Shown: positions 24,324-32,309 of the stretch, piece by piece
Layout of the letters: each line of letters starts with the position of its first letter
Position numbering within the stretch: position 1 is the first letter of the stretch
Source of the DNA: Dehalococcoidia bacterium
Lineage (GTDB): Bacteria; Chloroflexota; Dehalococcoidia; Bin125
Direction of reading: 5' to 3'
DNA: 64,000 nt
NCBI GenBank assembly: GCA_022826965.1
Contig: JAJDTU010000013.1
Location: 434,001-498,000, forward strand
Translations under genes and position numbers: made by a program
The notes under the pieces: model-generated
Told to the model about the DNA's origin: nothing
What the model saw: the letters and a program-made list of their open reading frames with translations, nothing else
Databases searched by the model: none

Positions 24324-25505
24324 CTACTGCCTCGGAAGCTGCAGGCCTCGGGTGGCGATGATGTTGCGCTGAATCTCGGACGTGCCGGCCGCGATCGTGC
24401 TGGGGACGGACGACATGTAGGAGCGGCCGATTCGGGCGGCGAGCGGGGCGTCGGGATCGTCGGGGTCGATCCGCTGACTGTGCAGGCCCATCATGTTGAC
24501 GCCGAAGCGAGAGACGCGCTGGCCCAGCTCGGAGCCGAACATCTTCGACATTGACGCCTCGTGATTCGGGACGAGTTCTTGCGACTGCATCCAGACAACC
24601 CGGTAAGAGATCAGTTTGGCAATCTCCGACTCGATCATCAGGTTGGCGAGTCCGTTGCGGACGCCCGGATCGTCGATCAGCTTGGCGCCGCCGCGCCGGC
24701 CCGGCTTCTCGGCCGCGTACTCGGACATCAGCTCGACGCTCTTGCGGGAGGTCGCCGACCATGCGACGCCGGAGCGCTCGAAGTCGAGCAACGTGGCGGC
24801 AACGTACCAGCCGCGGTTGTACTCGCCCATCATGTTCGCCGCCGGCACGCGCACATCGGTGAAGTAGACCTCGTTGAAGCCGTGTTCGCCGAGCATGTTG
24901 ATCAATGGCCGCACCTCGATGCCCGGCGTGTTCATGTCGAGCAGGAAGTAGGAGATACCCCGGTGCTTGGGCGCTTCGGGGTCGGTGCGGGTAAGCACGT
25001 GGATCCAGTCGGCGTAGTGTGCGCCCGATGTCCAGATCTTCTGCCCGTTGATCACGAAGTCGTCGCCGTCGCGGACGGCGCGGGTCTGCAGGCCAGCGAG
25101 GTCGGAGCCGTTGCCGGGCTCGGAGAAGCCCTGGGCCCAGTAGGACTCGGCGTTTGCGATCCGCGGCAGGTGCTCCTGACGCTGCTCCTCGGTGCCGTGC
25201 AACATCAGACAGGGGCCGACCATCGAAATGCCCTGACCGCCCGAACCGGGCGCGCCGCGATAGGCGGCTTCTTCGCGATAGATCATCTGCTGGATGTGGC
25301 TGGCTCCACGGCCGCCGTACTCCTCCGGCCAGGCCATGGTCAGCCAGCCCTTGGATGCCGCCCGCTTCTCGAATGCGCGCTCGGCTATGAAATGAGAGTC
25401 ATCGCCCTCGACTTCCGGGCCGGAGGCCGGCACCCAGTTGTTGTCGATGAAGTCCACCACCTCGCTGCGAAACGCATTGTCGGCTTCCGTGAATTGATAG
25501 TCCAT
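24324..25505 (-). CDS. Acyl-CoA dehydrogenase
   Basis: A 393-residue flavoprotein that oxidises an acyl-CoA thioester at the alpha-beta bond and passes electrons to electron-transfer flavoprotein. The FAD/substrate segments are YWAQGFSEPGNGSDLAGLQT, FVINGQKIWTSGAHYADW and the C-terminal TIAAGTSEIQRNIIATRGL, which is the usual nucleotide-contact end. The ATG has GAGGAG six bases upstream. It is divergent from the flavoprotein gene at 25595, with 89 bases between them. Chain-length preference cannot be told. Confidence 0.9.
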   Translation of the reverse strand: MDYQFTEADNAFRSEVVDFIDNNWVPASGPEVEGDDSHFIAERAFEKRAASKGWLTMAWPEEYGGRGASHIQQMIYREEAAYRGAPGSGGQGISMVGPCLMLHGTEEQRQEHLPRIANAESYWAQGFSEPGNGSDLAGLQTRAVRDGDDFVINGQKIWTSGAHYADWIHVLTRTDPEAPKHRGISYFLLDMNTPGIEVRPLINMLGEHGFNEVYFTDVRVPAANMMGEYNRGWYVAATLLDFERSGVAWSATSRKSVELMSEYAAEKPGRRGGAKLIDDPGVRNGLANLMIESEIAKLISYRVVWMQSQELVPNHEASMSKMFGSELGQRVSRFGVNMMGLHSQRIDPDDPDAPLAARIGRSYMSSVPSTIAAGTSEIQRNIIATRGLQLPRQ

Positions 25506-25594
25506 GCTTGGCTCCTCGGGTCTCTGCACACCATCCCGCGACCTGCTCGCAGGCGCACAAAGTATAACCAACCCTCCCGATACGCTGATCAACC

Positions 25595-26761
25595 ATGACG
25601 AGGAACGGTCAGCCGGTTTGGGATGCGGTGGTGATTGGAGCCGGCCCTGCCGGCGCGACGGCCGCCCGACGGCTGAGCGACGCCGGGGCGTCGACCCTGC
25701 TGCTGGAGAAGCGATTGCTGCCCCGTTACAAGGCTTGCGGCGGTGGAGTCCCGGCCAGAACGCTGCAACTCCTGGATGACCTCGACATCTCGCTGGTCAG
25801 CGAGGGCTGTGTCGACACGATCGATGTCTCGCGTTTCGGGAGTCATCAGTTTCGCAAGACGTCGGCGCGGCCGCTTGCGTGGATGGTGATGCGCGACCGC
25901 TTTGACCAGTTCCTGACCGATCTCGCCTCCGCATCGGGCGCAACGGTGCGCGACGCGACTTCGGTTCAGTCAATCTCAGAATTAGATGGCTCTTATGACA
26001 TCGAAACTCCATCGGGAGCGGTGAAGGCGCGATACATCCTCGCGGCCGACGGGGCCACGGGTCCGACCTCACGTTGGCTGGGTATCGACGCTGCACCGAC
26101 TCGCAGCGCCGCATACGAAGTCGAAGTGGCCGCGCCTACTGCGGCGCTTGAACACTGGCATCAGGCCGCCAACGTTGATGTCGGCTACCGACCATGGGGC
26201 TACGGCTGGGTATTCCCCAAGGACGGCAAGCTTTCCGTCGGTGTTGTTGCCGCCCCCAGGCGAGGCCGCTCGATTCGCAAGCAGACCGACCGCTACCTCG
26301 GGCGGCTTGGACTCGAAGAGGCCGACGTGATCAATGTGCAAGGGCACCCGATTCGGTATCGGCGCTCGATCCTCGAACCGGTCGCCGCGGAGCGCGCGCT
26401 GCTGCTCGGGGATGCCGCCGGTCTGGCCGACGAGTTCACGGCTGAGGGGATCGCTTACGCCGTCCACTCCGCTAACCTCGCCGCTCAGGCGGTGTTGACC
26501 GCCGACGATCTTGCCGGTGCCTACACCAGGTCGGTCAACCGCGAGATTCAGCCCGAACTGGACGCCGCTCGGACCATTTCTCGGCTCTACTACTGGTGCG
26601 TCACGACCTGGCCCTGGTTGGCGCTGACGGCTTCGAAGCACGTCAACTACCTCTGGCGAGCGTTCTTTCGCGTCATGCGCGGCGAGAGCACTTACGAAGA
26701 TGAGCTGTCGGTGTTGCCGTTCAACGCGCGCCTAGCTTGTGCGCTGAGCGGAGGTGCCTGA
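25595..26761 (+). CDS. Geranylgeranyl-reductase-family FAD oxidoreductase
   Basis: A 388-residue flavoprotein of the GGR/ChlP family, which saturates double bonds in isoprenoid chains. FAD motif VIGAGPAGATAARRL at 13-27; the family hallmark RYKACGGGVPARTL follows; the second FAD segment is LLGDAAGLADEFTAEGI, and KDGKLSVGVVA is also conserved. In a hopanoid-making bacterium likely substrates are polyprenyl lipids or quinone side chains. TACGCT lies eight bases before the ATG, so the mRNA is nearly leaderless. The nth gene follows with a TGATG overlap. Confidence 0.85.
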   Translation: MTRNGQPVWDAVVIGAGPAGATAARRLSDAGASTLLLEKRLLPRYKACGGGVPARTLQLLDDLDISLVSEGCVDTIDVSRFGSHQFRKTSARPLAWMVMRDRFDQFLTDLASASGATVRDATSVQSISELDGSYDIETPSGAVKARYILAADGATGPTSRWLGIDAAPTRSAAYEVEVAAPTAALEHWHQAANVDVGYRPWGYGWVFPKDGKLSVGVVAAPRRGRSIRKQTDRYLGRLGLEEADVINVQGHPIRYRRSILEPVAAERALLLGDAAGLADEFTAEGIAYAVHSANLAAQAVLTADDLAGAYTRSVNREIQPELDAARTISRLYYWCVTTWPWLALTASKHVNYLWRAFFRVMRGESTYEDELSVLPFNARLACALSGGA

Positions 26762-27450
26762 TGCCTCGCCGACGCCGTACTCCCAGGCCTCTGCGGCCGA
26801 CCGCGATTATCAACCGGTTGATCCGGGAGGCCCCGCTGACGCCCTGGCGGGCGACGAATGATCCGGTGACTGAGTTGGTGCTGACCCTGCTCTCGCAGAA
26901 CACCTCCGACACCAACTCCGGGCGGGCTTTCCAGCAGCTTCTGAAGCGCTATCCCGACTGGGATGCCGTCCTCGAAGCGCCGGTCGAGGAGTTGGAGGAG
27001 ACGATCCGTCCCGGTGGTCTGGCGCGGACCAAGGCGCCGAGGATGCAGGCGCTGCTGGCCATGCTGCGGGATCGATTGGGGGGCGATTGGGACGCCTCGC
27101 GGCTGGAGGACATGCCGATTGATGAGGCGAAGGCGTGGCTGACCGAGCTGCCCGGGGTGGGACCCAAGACGGCCGCCTGCGTGCTGCTGTTCTCGCTCGG
27201 CCGACCAGCTCTGCCCGTGGATACTCACGTCCACCGTGTTGCCCAGCGGCTTGGTCTGATTGGCTCCAAGGTTGCTGCGGTTGCCGCGCACGACATGCTT
27301 GAGGCGCAGCTCCCGCCCGACAAGTACTACGACTTCCACGTCACGCTGATCCGCCACGGTCGCCGGGTTTGTCACAAGCAGCGACCCAGGTGCGGCGAAT
27401 GCGTATTGATCGATCGCTGTCCGGGCGCCGACGACTTCATCTACGCCTGA
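26761..27450 (+). CDS. nth: Endonuclease III (DNA glycosylase/AP lyase)
   Basis: A 229-residue base-excision repair enzyme that removes oxidised pyrimidines and cuts at abasic sites. The helix-hairpin-helix LPGVGPKTAACVL has the catalytic lysine at 136, and the catalytic Asp is at 154 in LPVDTHVHRV. The [4Fe-4S] site is C204-x6-C211-x2-C214-x5-C220. The ATG follows GGAGGTG by five bases and overlaps the preceding stop as TGATG. The residue count and all key residues are normal. Confidence 0.95.
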   Translation: MPRRRRTPRPLRPTAIINRLIREAPLTPWRATNDPVTELVLTLLSQNTSDTNSGRAFQQLLKRYPDWDAVLEAPVEELEETIRPGGLARTKAPRMQALLAMLRDRLGGDWDASRLEDMPIDEAKAWLTELPGVGPKTAACVLLFSLGRPALPVDTHVHRVAQRLGLIGSKVAAVAAHDMLEAQLPPDKYYDFHVTLIRHGRRVCHKQRPRCGECVLIDRCPGADDFIYA

Positions 27451-27501
27451 CTCCAAAGATGTAGCCTCACTTAGTTTCAACACCGACGAAGGAGACGAAC
27501 A

Positions 27502-29028
27502 ATGAGCGCCATCGCGCAAACCACTGCCGGAACGATCGAGGGATCGGAAGAGAACGGACTCTGCGTGTTCCGCGGTGTCCCATTCGCCGCGCCGCCGGTT
27601 GGCGAGCTTCGCTTCAAAGCGCCGCAACCAGTCGAATCCTGGGAGGGCGTGCGCGAGGCCAAGTCGTTCGGCCCAATCTCGCTGCAGGCGCCGAACGAGA
27701 TGCTGGAGGCTCTGCTGCCGGTGTCCGACCCGCCGCAGCCGCAGAGCGAGGACTGCCTCTACCTCAACGTCTGGACGCCCGGTCTGGACGGCGCGCGGCC
27801 GGTCATGGTCTGGATCCACGGGGGCGCGTTCACGATCGGCTCGGGCAGCGAGGACTACTACGACGGCGCCAACCTCGCGTCGCGCGGGGACGTGGTGATC
27901 GTGACGATCAACTACCGACTCGGCGCGCTCGGCTTCCTGAACCTGCCTGCGCTCGGCGAGACCAACTTCGGGATGCGCGACCAGGTCGCGGCGCTGAAGT
28001 GGGTGCAGCAGAACATCGCCAACTTCGGCGGGGACCCGGGCAACGTGACGATCTTCGGCGAGTCGGCGGGCGGGATGAGCGTCGCCTCGCTGATGGCCTC
28101 GCCCGAGGCGGCCGGGCTGTTCCAGAAGGCGATCCCGCAGAGCGGCGCCGGGCACAATGCGCTCAGCGTTGAGGAGACCAACGGCACTGCGTTCAAGTTC
28201 TGCGCGGCGCTCGGCGTGGAGCCGGAGGATGTCGACGCGTTGATGGCGGCGGACGCTTCCGACATCCTGGCGGCGTCGGTCGCCGTTGACCCCCTCGCGA
28301 GCGCAGAATCCGCAGCCGACATGGCGGACGCCGGCGCATCGGCCACACCGCAGATGCCGTTCCAGCCCGTGATCGATGGCGTGTTTCTCTCGCAACTGCC
28401 GATCGACCACATCCGCAGCGGCTCGGCCGACGGCGTGGCGACGCTGGTCGGATCGCTCGATGAAGAGATGAAACTGCTGCTCGCGGCGGGACCGACGGAA
28501 CCGATGACCGACGAGGCCGCAACCGCGATGTTCGGGATGATGCATCCGGAACCGGAGTCGGCCTATGGCACGTATCGAGCAGCCAGGCGCGAGCGTGGCG
28601 AGGACGACTCGGCCGACGAGATCTTCGTGGCCGCGATCGGAGACATCATGCTGCGCGTCCCGGGTCTCCGGCTCGCCGACGCGCAGACCTCGCGTGCTCC
28701 GACGTATGCCTACCTGTTCGACTGGAAGTCTCCGGGCATGAACGGGGCGCTGGGTTCCTGCCATGCGCTCGAGCTGCCCTTCGTCTTCGGGACGCACGAC
28801 GCCGCACCCGAGTTTTGCGGAAGCGGACCTGTCGCCGACGCGTTCTCTGAGTTGACGATGGACACGTGGCTCAACTTCGCCAAGACCGGCAACCCCGCCG
28901 GTGCCGGCGTCGACGCCCCCGCCTGGGACGCCGGCGCCAAACCGATCCAGGTGCTCGGCGACAATCCGCGGGTCGAGCACGACTGGCGCGGGCCCGAAGT
29001 CGGCGTCTGGGACGACGTCGTTTCCTAG
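27502..29028 (+). CDS. Type B carboxylesterase
   Basis: A 508-residue serine hydrolase of the carboxylesterase/cholinesterase family. Oxyanion motif HGGAF near 106-110; nucleophile S188 in FGESAGGMS; the histidine is probably in GSCHALELPFVF. Disulfide/EDC motif SEDCLYLNVW is present. There is no signal peptide, so it is cytoplasmic. The ATG has GGAG eight bases upstream. It is followed 14 bases later by two SMP-30-like lactonase genes, suggesting a string of ester and lactone hydrolysis enzymes. Confidence 0.92.
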   Translation: MSAIAQTTAGTIEGSEENGLCVFRGVPFAAPPVGELRFKAPQPVESWEGVREAKSFGPISLQAPNEMLEALLPVSDPPQPQSEDCLYLNVWTPGLDGARPVMVWIHGGAFTIGSGSEDYYDGANLASRGDVVIVTINYRLGALGFLNLPALGETNFGMRDQVAALKWVQQNIANFGGDPGNVTIFGESAGGMSVASLMASPEAAGLFQKAIPQSGAGHNALSVEETNGTAFKFCAALGVEPEDVDALMAADASDILAASVAVDPLASAESAADMADAGASATPQMPFQPVIDGVFLSQLPIDHIRSGSADGVATLVGSLDEEMKLLLAAGPTEPMTDEAATAMFGMMHPEPESAYGTYRAARRERGEDDSADEIFVAAIGDIMLRVPGLRLADAQTSRAPTYAYLFDWKSPGMNGALGSCHALELPFVFGTHDAAPEFCGSGPVADAFSELTMDTWLNFAKTGNPAGAGVDAPAWDAGAKPIQVLGDNPRVEHDWRGPEVGVWDDVVS

Positions 29029-29042
29029 ACAGGATCAACCAC

Positions 29043-29993
29043 ATGCCCCTCACCCCAATCCGCAAGGACCAACTGACCAAGGTCGGCGTCGGCGCCCAAC
29101 GACCCGAAGATGTCGTCGTCTCCCGAGACGGACGCGTCTGGCTCGCCGACCCCGAGTCGGCCGTCGTCGAGGCGCTGCCCGATGGCACGCTGAACCGAGT
29201 CGGCAATGCCGGCGGCACGCCCAACGGGATCAACATGGACGCCGAAGGCCGGATCGTCATTGCCAATGTCGGCGGACTCGAGACGCCGGGCGGCAGAGGT
29301 CCGGTCCAGCGCCTTGATGTGGAGAGCGGCGAGATCGAAGTCCTCGCCGACCAGATCGACGGGATCCCGCTGGTCTCGTCCAATTACCCGCACGTCGACT
29401 CGCAGGGGCGCATCTGGGTGACGCACTCGACGTCGCAGTCGGGTGCCGACGCATTCTCCGGCGAGCCTGACGGCTTCCTCTTCCGCATCGAGACCGACGG
29501 TTCGCTGACGATGCTCGCGACTGAAATCTTGTTCGCCAACGGCATCACGCTCGACCCACAGGAAGAGAACGCCTACGTCTGCTCGACGTTGGGTTGCCAC
29601 GTGCTGCGCTTCCCGATCAACGAGGACGGCTCGCTCGGCGAGCGCGAGGTCTACGGACCTCAACTGGGTAAGACGGTCGCGGACCTGGCCGCCATGCGCC
29701 CGTTGTCGGCTGAGCAGCGCGGCGAACTGGGCCTGACCGATGGCTGCGGTTTCGACCAGGAAGGCAACCTCTGGGTCACCCTGCCCATGTCCAACAAGGT
29801 CGTCGCGATCACGCCGCAGTTCGAGGTCGTCACGATGATCGAGGATCTCGAGGGAGAGATCATGCAGGCGCCGACCAACGTCAGCTGGGGCGGCAACGAC
29901 ATGAGCGACCTGTACATCGGCTCAATCCGCAGCAACTACGTTGTCCACGCCCGCGCGCCGATTCCCGGGGAGCCGCTGGTCCATCAGCGCTAA
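29043..29993 (+). CDS. SMP-30/gluconolactonase-like beta-propeller, copy 1
   Basis: A 316-residue protein of the SMP-30/LRE/strictosidine-synthase-like six-bladed beta-propeller group. Repeated blades show VSRDGRVWLAD, MDAEGRIVIANVGG, VDSQGRIWVTHS and FDQEGNLWVTL, and the calcium-site-like Asn in FANGITLDPQEENAYV. Likely a lactonase or hydrolase of small cyclic esters. It begins MPLTPIRKDQL, the same as its paralog at 30169; the ribosome site is weak. It closely follows the carboxylesterase. Confidence 0.85.
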   Translation: MPLTPIRKDQLTKVGVGAQRPEDVVVSRDGRVWLADPESAVVEALPDGTLNRVGNAGGTPNGINMDAEGRIVIANVGGLETPGGRGPVQRLDVESGEIEVLADQIDGIPLVSSNYPHVDSQGRIWVTHSTSQSGADAFSGEPDGFLFRIETDGSLTMLATEILFANGITLDPQEENAYVCSTLGCHVLRFPINEDGSLGEREVYGPQLGKTVADLAAMRPLSAEQRGELGLTDGCGFDQEGNLWVTLPMSNKVVAITPQFEVVTMIEDLEGEIMQAPTNVSWGGNDMSDLYIGSIRSNYVVHARAPIPGEPLVHQR

Positions 29994-30168
29994 CGGCCAT
30001 ACCTGTCGGTCATTCGGCATGGACGGCCCGTCGGCCAGCACGGACGTCGCGCTGCCTGCCGTGCGCGCTGCGCAATCGTTGCTTGAGTACAACCGACTTC
30101 CTCCCCGTCAGCTAGACTCTCGCCGCGTGAGTTTGCGCAACGAGACAGGCTGCAACCTAGAAACCACC

Positions 30169-31122
30169 ATGCCCCTCACACCAATCCGCAAGGACCAACT
30201 CAGCAAAGTCGGCGTCGGCGTCCAGCGACCGGAGGATGTCGTCGTCTCGCCCGACGGCCGCGTCTGGATAGCCGACCAGGCCTCGGCAGCCGCCGAGGCC
30301 CTGCCCGATGGCACGCTCAACCGCGTCGGCAACGCGGGCGGGTTGCCCAACGGCAACAACATGGACCTCGAAGGCCGGATCATCATCGCCAACGTCGGCG
30401 GACTCGACGGCGGCGGCGCGAGCGGCCCGGTGCAGCGGCTCGACGTCGACACCGGCGAGGTTGAAGTCCTCGCCGATGAGATCGACGGCATCCCGCTGGT
30501 CATGTCCAACTATCCCCACGTCGATTCTCAGGGCCGTATCTGGGTCACGCACTCGACTTCGCGCACGGGAGACGCCGCGCTCGCCGCCGGCGGTCCCGAC
30601 GGCCTCCTCTTCCGGATCGAGACGGACGGCTCGCTGACCATGCTCGCGACCGAGGTCGAGTTTCCCAACGGAATCACGCTCGACCCGCGCGAAGAGAACG
30701 CCTACGTTTGCTCCACGAGCGGCTGCCATGTACTGCGCTTCCCGATCCACGCCGACGGCACGCTCGGCGAGTCCGAGGTCTACGGCCCGCAGCTGGGCAA
30801 GTCGATCGCCCTTGCCGACGCCATGCAGCCTCTCTCGCCCGAAGTGCGCGGTGAGCTCGGCCTCACCGACGGCTGCGGCTTCGACCAGGAGGGCAATCTC
30901 TGGGTGACGCTGGTGATGTCGAACAAGGTCGTTGCAATCACACCGCAGCTCGAGGTGGTGACGATGATCGAAGACCTCGACGGCGAGATCATGCAGAACC
31001 CGACCAACGTCAGTTGGGGCGGCGACGACATGCGCGACCTCTACGTCGGTTCGATTACCACTGACTACGTCCTGCACGCCCGTTCGCCCATCCCCGGCGA
31101 GCCCCTGGTCCACCAGCGCTAG
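30169..31122 (+). CDS. SMP-30/gluconolactonase-like beta-propeller, copy 2
   Basis: A 317-residue tandem paralog of the preceding gene, very similar along the whole length with scattered substitutions, so it is an old duplication and not an assembly repeat. The same blade motifs are present (VSPDGRVWIAD, VDSQGRIWVTHS, FPNGITLDPREENAYV). The ATG shown matches copy 1. A TAGACT box at 30113-30118 followed after eight bases by an in-frame GTG (30127) would allow a 14-residue longer, nearly leaderless product. The 175-base gap before it holds only this possible promoter. Confidence 0.85.
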   Translation: MPLTPIRKDQLSKVGVGVQRPEDVVVSPDGRVWIADQASAAAEALPDGTLNRVGNAGGLPNGNNMDLEGRIIIANVGGLDGGGASGPVQRLDVDTGEVEVLADEIDGIPLVMSNYPHVDSQGRIWVTHSTSRTGDAALAAGGPDGLLFRIETDGSLTMLATEVEFPNGITLDPREENAYVCSTSGCHVLRFPIHADGTLGESEVYGPQLGKSIALADAMQPLSPEVRGELGLTDGCGFDQEGNLWVTLVMSNKVVAITPQLEVVTMIEDLDGEIMQNPTNVSWGGDDMRDLYVGSITTDYVLHARSPIPGEPLVHQR

Positions 31123-31126
31123 CGGC

Positions 31127-31483
31127 ATGTCCGGACTGCGTCGCCGCCTGTGGCAGCGCGATCGGTTGGCGATTGCGCTGCTGCTGTACGCCATCTGGAT
31201 TCCTCTGATCGTTGTGGCGATCAACTACGTCGAGTCCTCGACGGGTTCCAACTCGACGGCCGAGGTGTCATCGGATGCGGACGGGCCGGCCGATTTCGCC
31301 GATACGGTCGGTTGGACCTGGGGTGTGCTCTGGGTTGGCTACGCGGCGCTGGCGGCCTGGCTGGCGGCGGTCAAGGGGAGAAGTCCGGTGCGCTGGGGTC
31401 TGGCCAGCTTGCTCACGTTCATCGCTCTCTTCCCCTTCCTGGCCGTTGCTCCCGAGCGGGGGCGCGACGGGGCCGGGGGATGA
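31127..31483 (+). CDS. Small three-helix membrane protein, unknown
   Basis: A 118-residue protein with hydrophobic segments at about 14-33, 63-82 and 88-107, separated by a polar loop rich in Ser, Thr and Asp. I see no family signature. It starts four bases after the stop of the second SMP-30-like gene and is probably co-transcribed with it. It ends in a short basic, Gly-rich tail. Function unknown. Confidence 0.6.
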   Translation: MSGLRRRLWQRDRLAIALLLYAIWIPLIVVAINYVESSTGSNSTAEVSSDADGPADFADTVGWTWGVLWVGYAALAAWLAAVKGRSPVRWGLASLLTFIALFPFLAVAPERGRDGAGG

Positions 31484-31535
31484 TGTATCCCCGTCAGGAA
31501 AAAAACGCGCGGGAAAATAGAGATGAGGTTGGCGG

Positions 31536-31907
31536 TTACAAGGGGTCGTCGTCTTCGTCGGGAGGCTCGTCTTCCTGGGGTCGGGCCCCCGCCTTCGCGG
31601 GGGCGACTCTGAGATCGGCGGGGGCGAGCTCGAGTTGTGCGGGGGAACCCTCACCCCGGCCCTCTCCCAGAGGGAGAGGGAGCAGCAGGGAGGTGTGGTC
31701 ATGGAGGTGGCGGAGTTTGTGTTGGGCGACTTCGAAGGGGTCGGTGGCGAGGTACATCTTGACGTTTTGGCGGGCTCGGTCGGTGGGGCGGTAGAGTTCC
31801 CGGGCGACGGTGTCGAGGGCCTTGAGCCGGATGTAGCCGGGGAGGGAGCTGTTGGCTCGGCGCCAGAGTCGGTCGATGCGGGCTCGGAGGTGGTAGGGGT
31901 TGGGCAT
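31536..31907 (-). CDS. Small basic protein with repeat-derived C-terminal tail
   Basis: A 123-residue protein. ATG at 31907 is preceded by GAGGAG eight bases upstream, which supports real translation. Residues 1-73 are a basic, helical domain (YHLRARIDRLWRRANSSLPG and later TDRARQNVKMYLATDPFEVA) of no family I know. Residues about 75-87 are encoded by repeat B and 98-109 by repeat C (RVAPAKAGAR), giving a Pro/Gly/Glu-rich, probably disordered tail. A LexA-like site and a TACAAT -10 box lie upstream. It may be a DNA-damage-inducible small protein; that is inference. Confidence 0.6.
   Translation of the reverse strand: MPNPYHLRARIDRLWRRANSSLPGYIRLKALDTVARELYRPTDRARQNVKMYLATDPFEVAQHKLRHLHDHTSLLLPLPLGEGRGEGSPAQLELAPADLRVAPAKAGARPQEDEPPDEDDDPL
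31581..31682. repeat. Repeats C1 and B1 inside the small gene
   Basis: C1 (31581-31615) contains the palindrome GCCCCCGC-ctt-GCGGGGGC; B1 (31647-31682) contains CCCTCTCCC-aga-GGGAGAGGG. B1 is identical over 36 bases to B2 at 32065-32100, and C1 shares about 29 bases with C2 at 32124-32158. Both copies here lie in the coding frame of 31536-31907 on the minus strand. Short palindromic repeats of this general kind are common in GC-rich genomes. Confidence 0.8.
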
Positions 31908-31931
31908 GGTTGGGGCTCCTCGTGTCATAGG

Positions 31932-31945
31932 TGTACGTATGTTCT
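31932..31945. promoter_or_regulatory. LexA-box-like site upstream of small gene
   Basis: TGTACGTATGTTCT contains GTAC-N4-GTTC, the core of the cyanobacterial-type LexA box (RGTACNNNDGTWCB); only the first base differs from that consensus. It lies 25-38 bases upstream of the ATG at 31907. On the minus strand TACAAT (31952-31947), a good -10 box, is just upstream, so the site would cover the transcription start. A second such site is at 34338-34351. Confidence 0.5.
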
Positions 31946-31996
31946 GATTGTAGTGGGGTTTGGGGCGGATGGGAGATGCCCTTGGGGTGCGGCGTG

Positions 31997-32158
31997 CCCC
32001 CCTCTGTCACTACGTGACATCTCCCCCCGCCTGACGGCGGGGGGAGAGGGGAGCGGGGGAAGGGACCCTCACCCCGGCCCTCTCCCAGAGGGAGAGGGAG
32101 TAAGAGGGGACGTGGGCGTAGGGGGCGGCCCCCGCCTGCGCGGGGGCGACTTTGAGTT
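31997..32158 (+). repeat. Repeat cluster A2-B2-C2
   Basis: Three palindromic elements in a row. A2 (31997-32051) has outer arms CCCCTCT/AGAGGGG, hairpin 1 TGTCAC-tac-GTGACA and hairpin 2 CCCCCCGCC-tgac-GGCGGGGGG. B2 (32065-32100) is identical to B1. C2 (32124-32158) has GCCCCCGC-ctgc-GCGGGGGC. Together with the G-rich tract that follows they fill the 402-base gap 31908-32309, in which I see no gene. Confidence 0.8.
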
Positions 32159-32252
32159 GGGCGAGGGCGGCGTCGGTGGGGGGAGAGGGGGTACGAGGGG
32201 ATGAGGGAGGGGCGGTGTTGGTGGAGGGGGTGGGAGCGGGAGTGGGGGCTGC
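32159..32252 (+). other. G-rich, purine-skewed tract
   Basis: The plus strand here is a run of short G tracts separated by one or two A or T bases, with hardly any C. It could form G-quadruplexes or R-loops. It lies directly upstream of a CATACT -10-like box and the deacylase gene. Confidence 0.6.
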
Positions 32253-32309
32253 GTGATCTGGCATACTGTGCCTACCGCGACCCGTATCCCGCAATCTGAA
32301 GGAACCACC

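Noticed and set aside
26692-28980. A 762-residue minus-strand open frame
   Set aside because: Antisense to nth and the carboxylesterase. Arg/His/Val-rich, no recognisable fold.
29043-31122. Assembly duplication of the SMP-30-like gene
   Set aside because: The two copies differ throughout in both DNA and protein and have different upstream sequence, so they are true paralogs.
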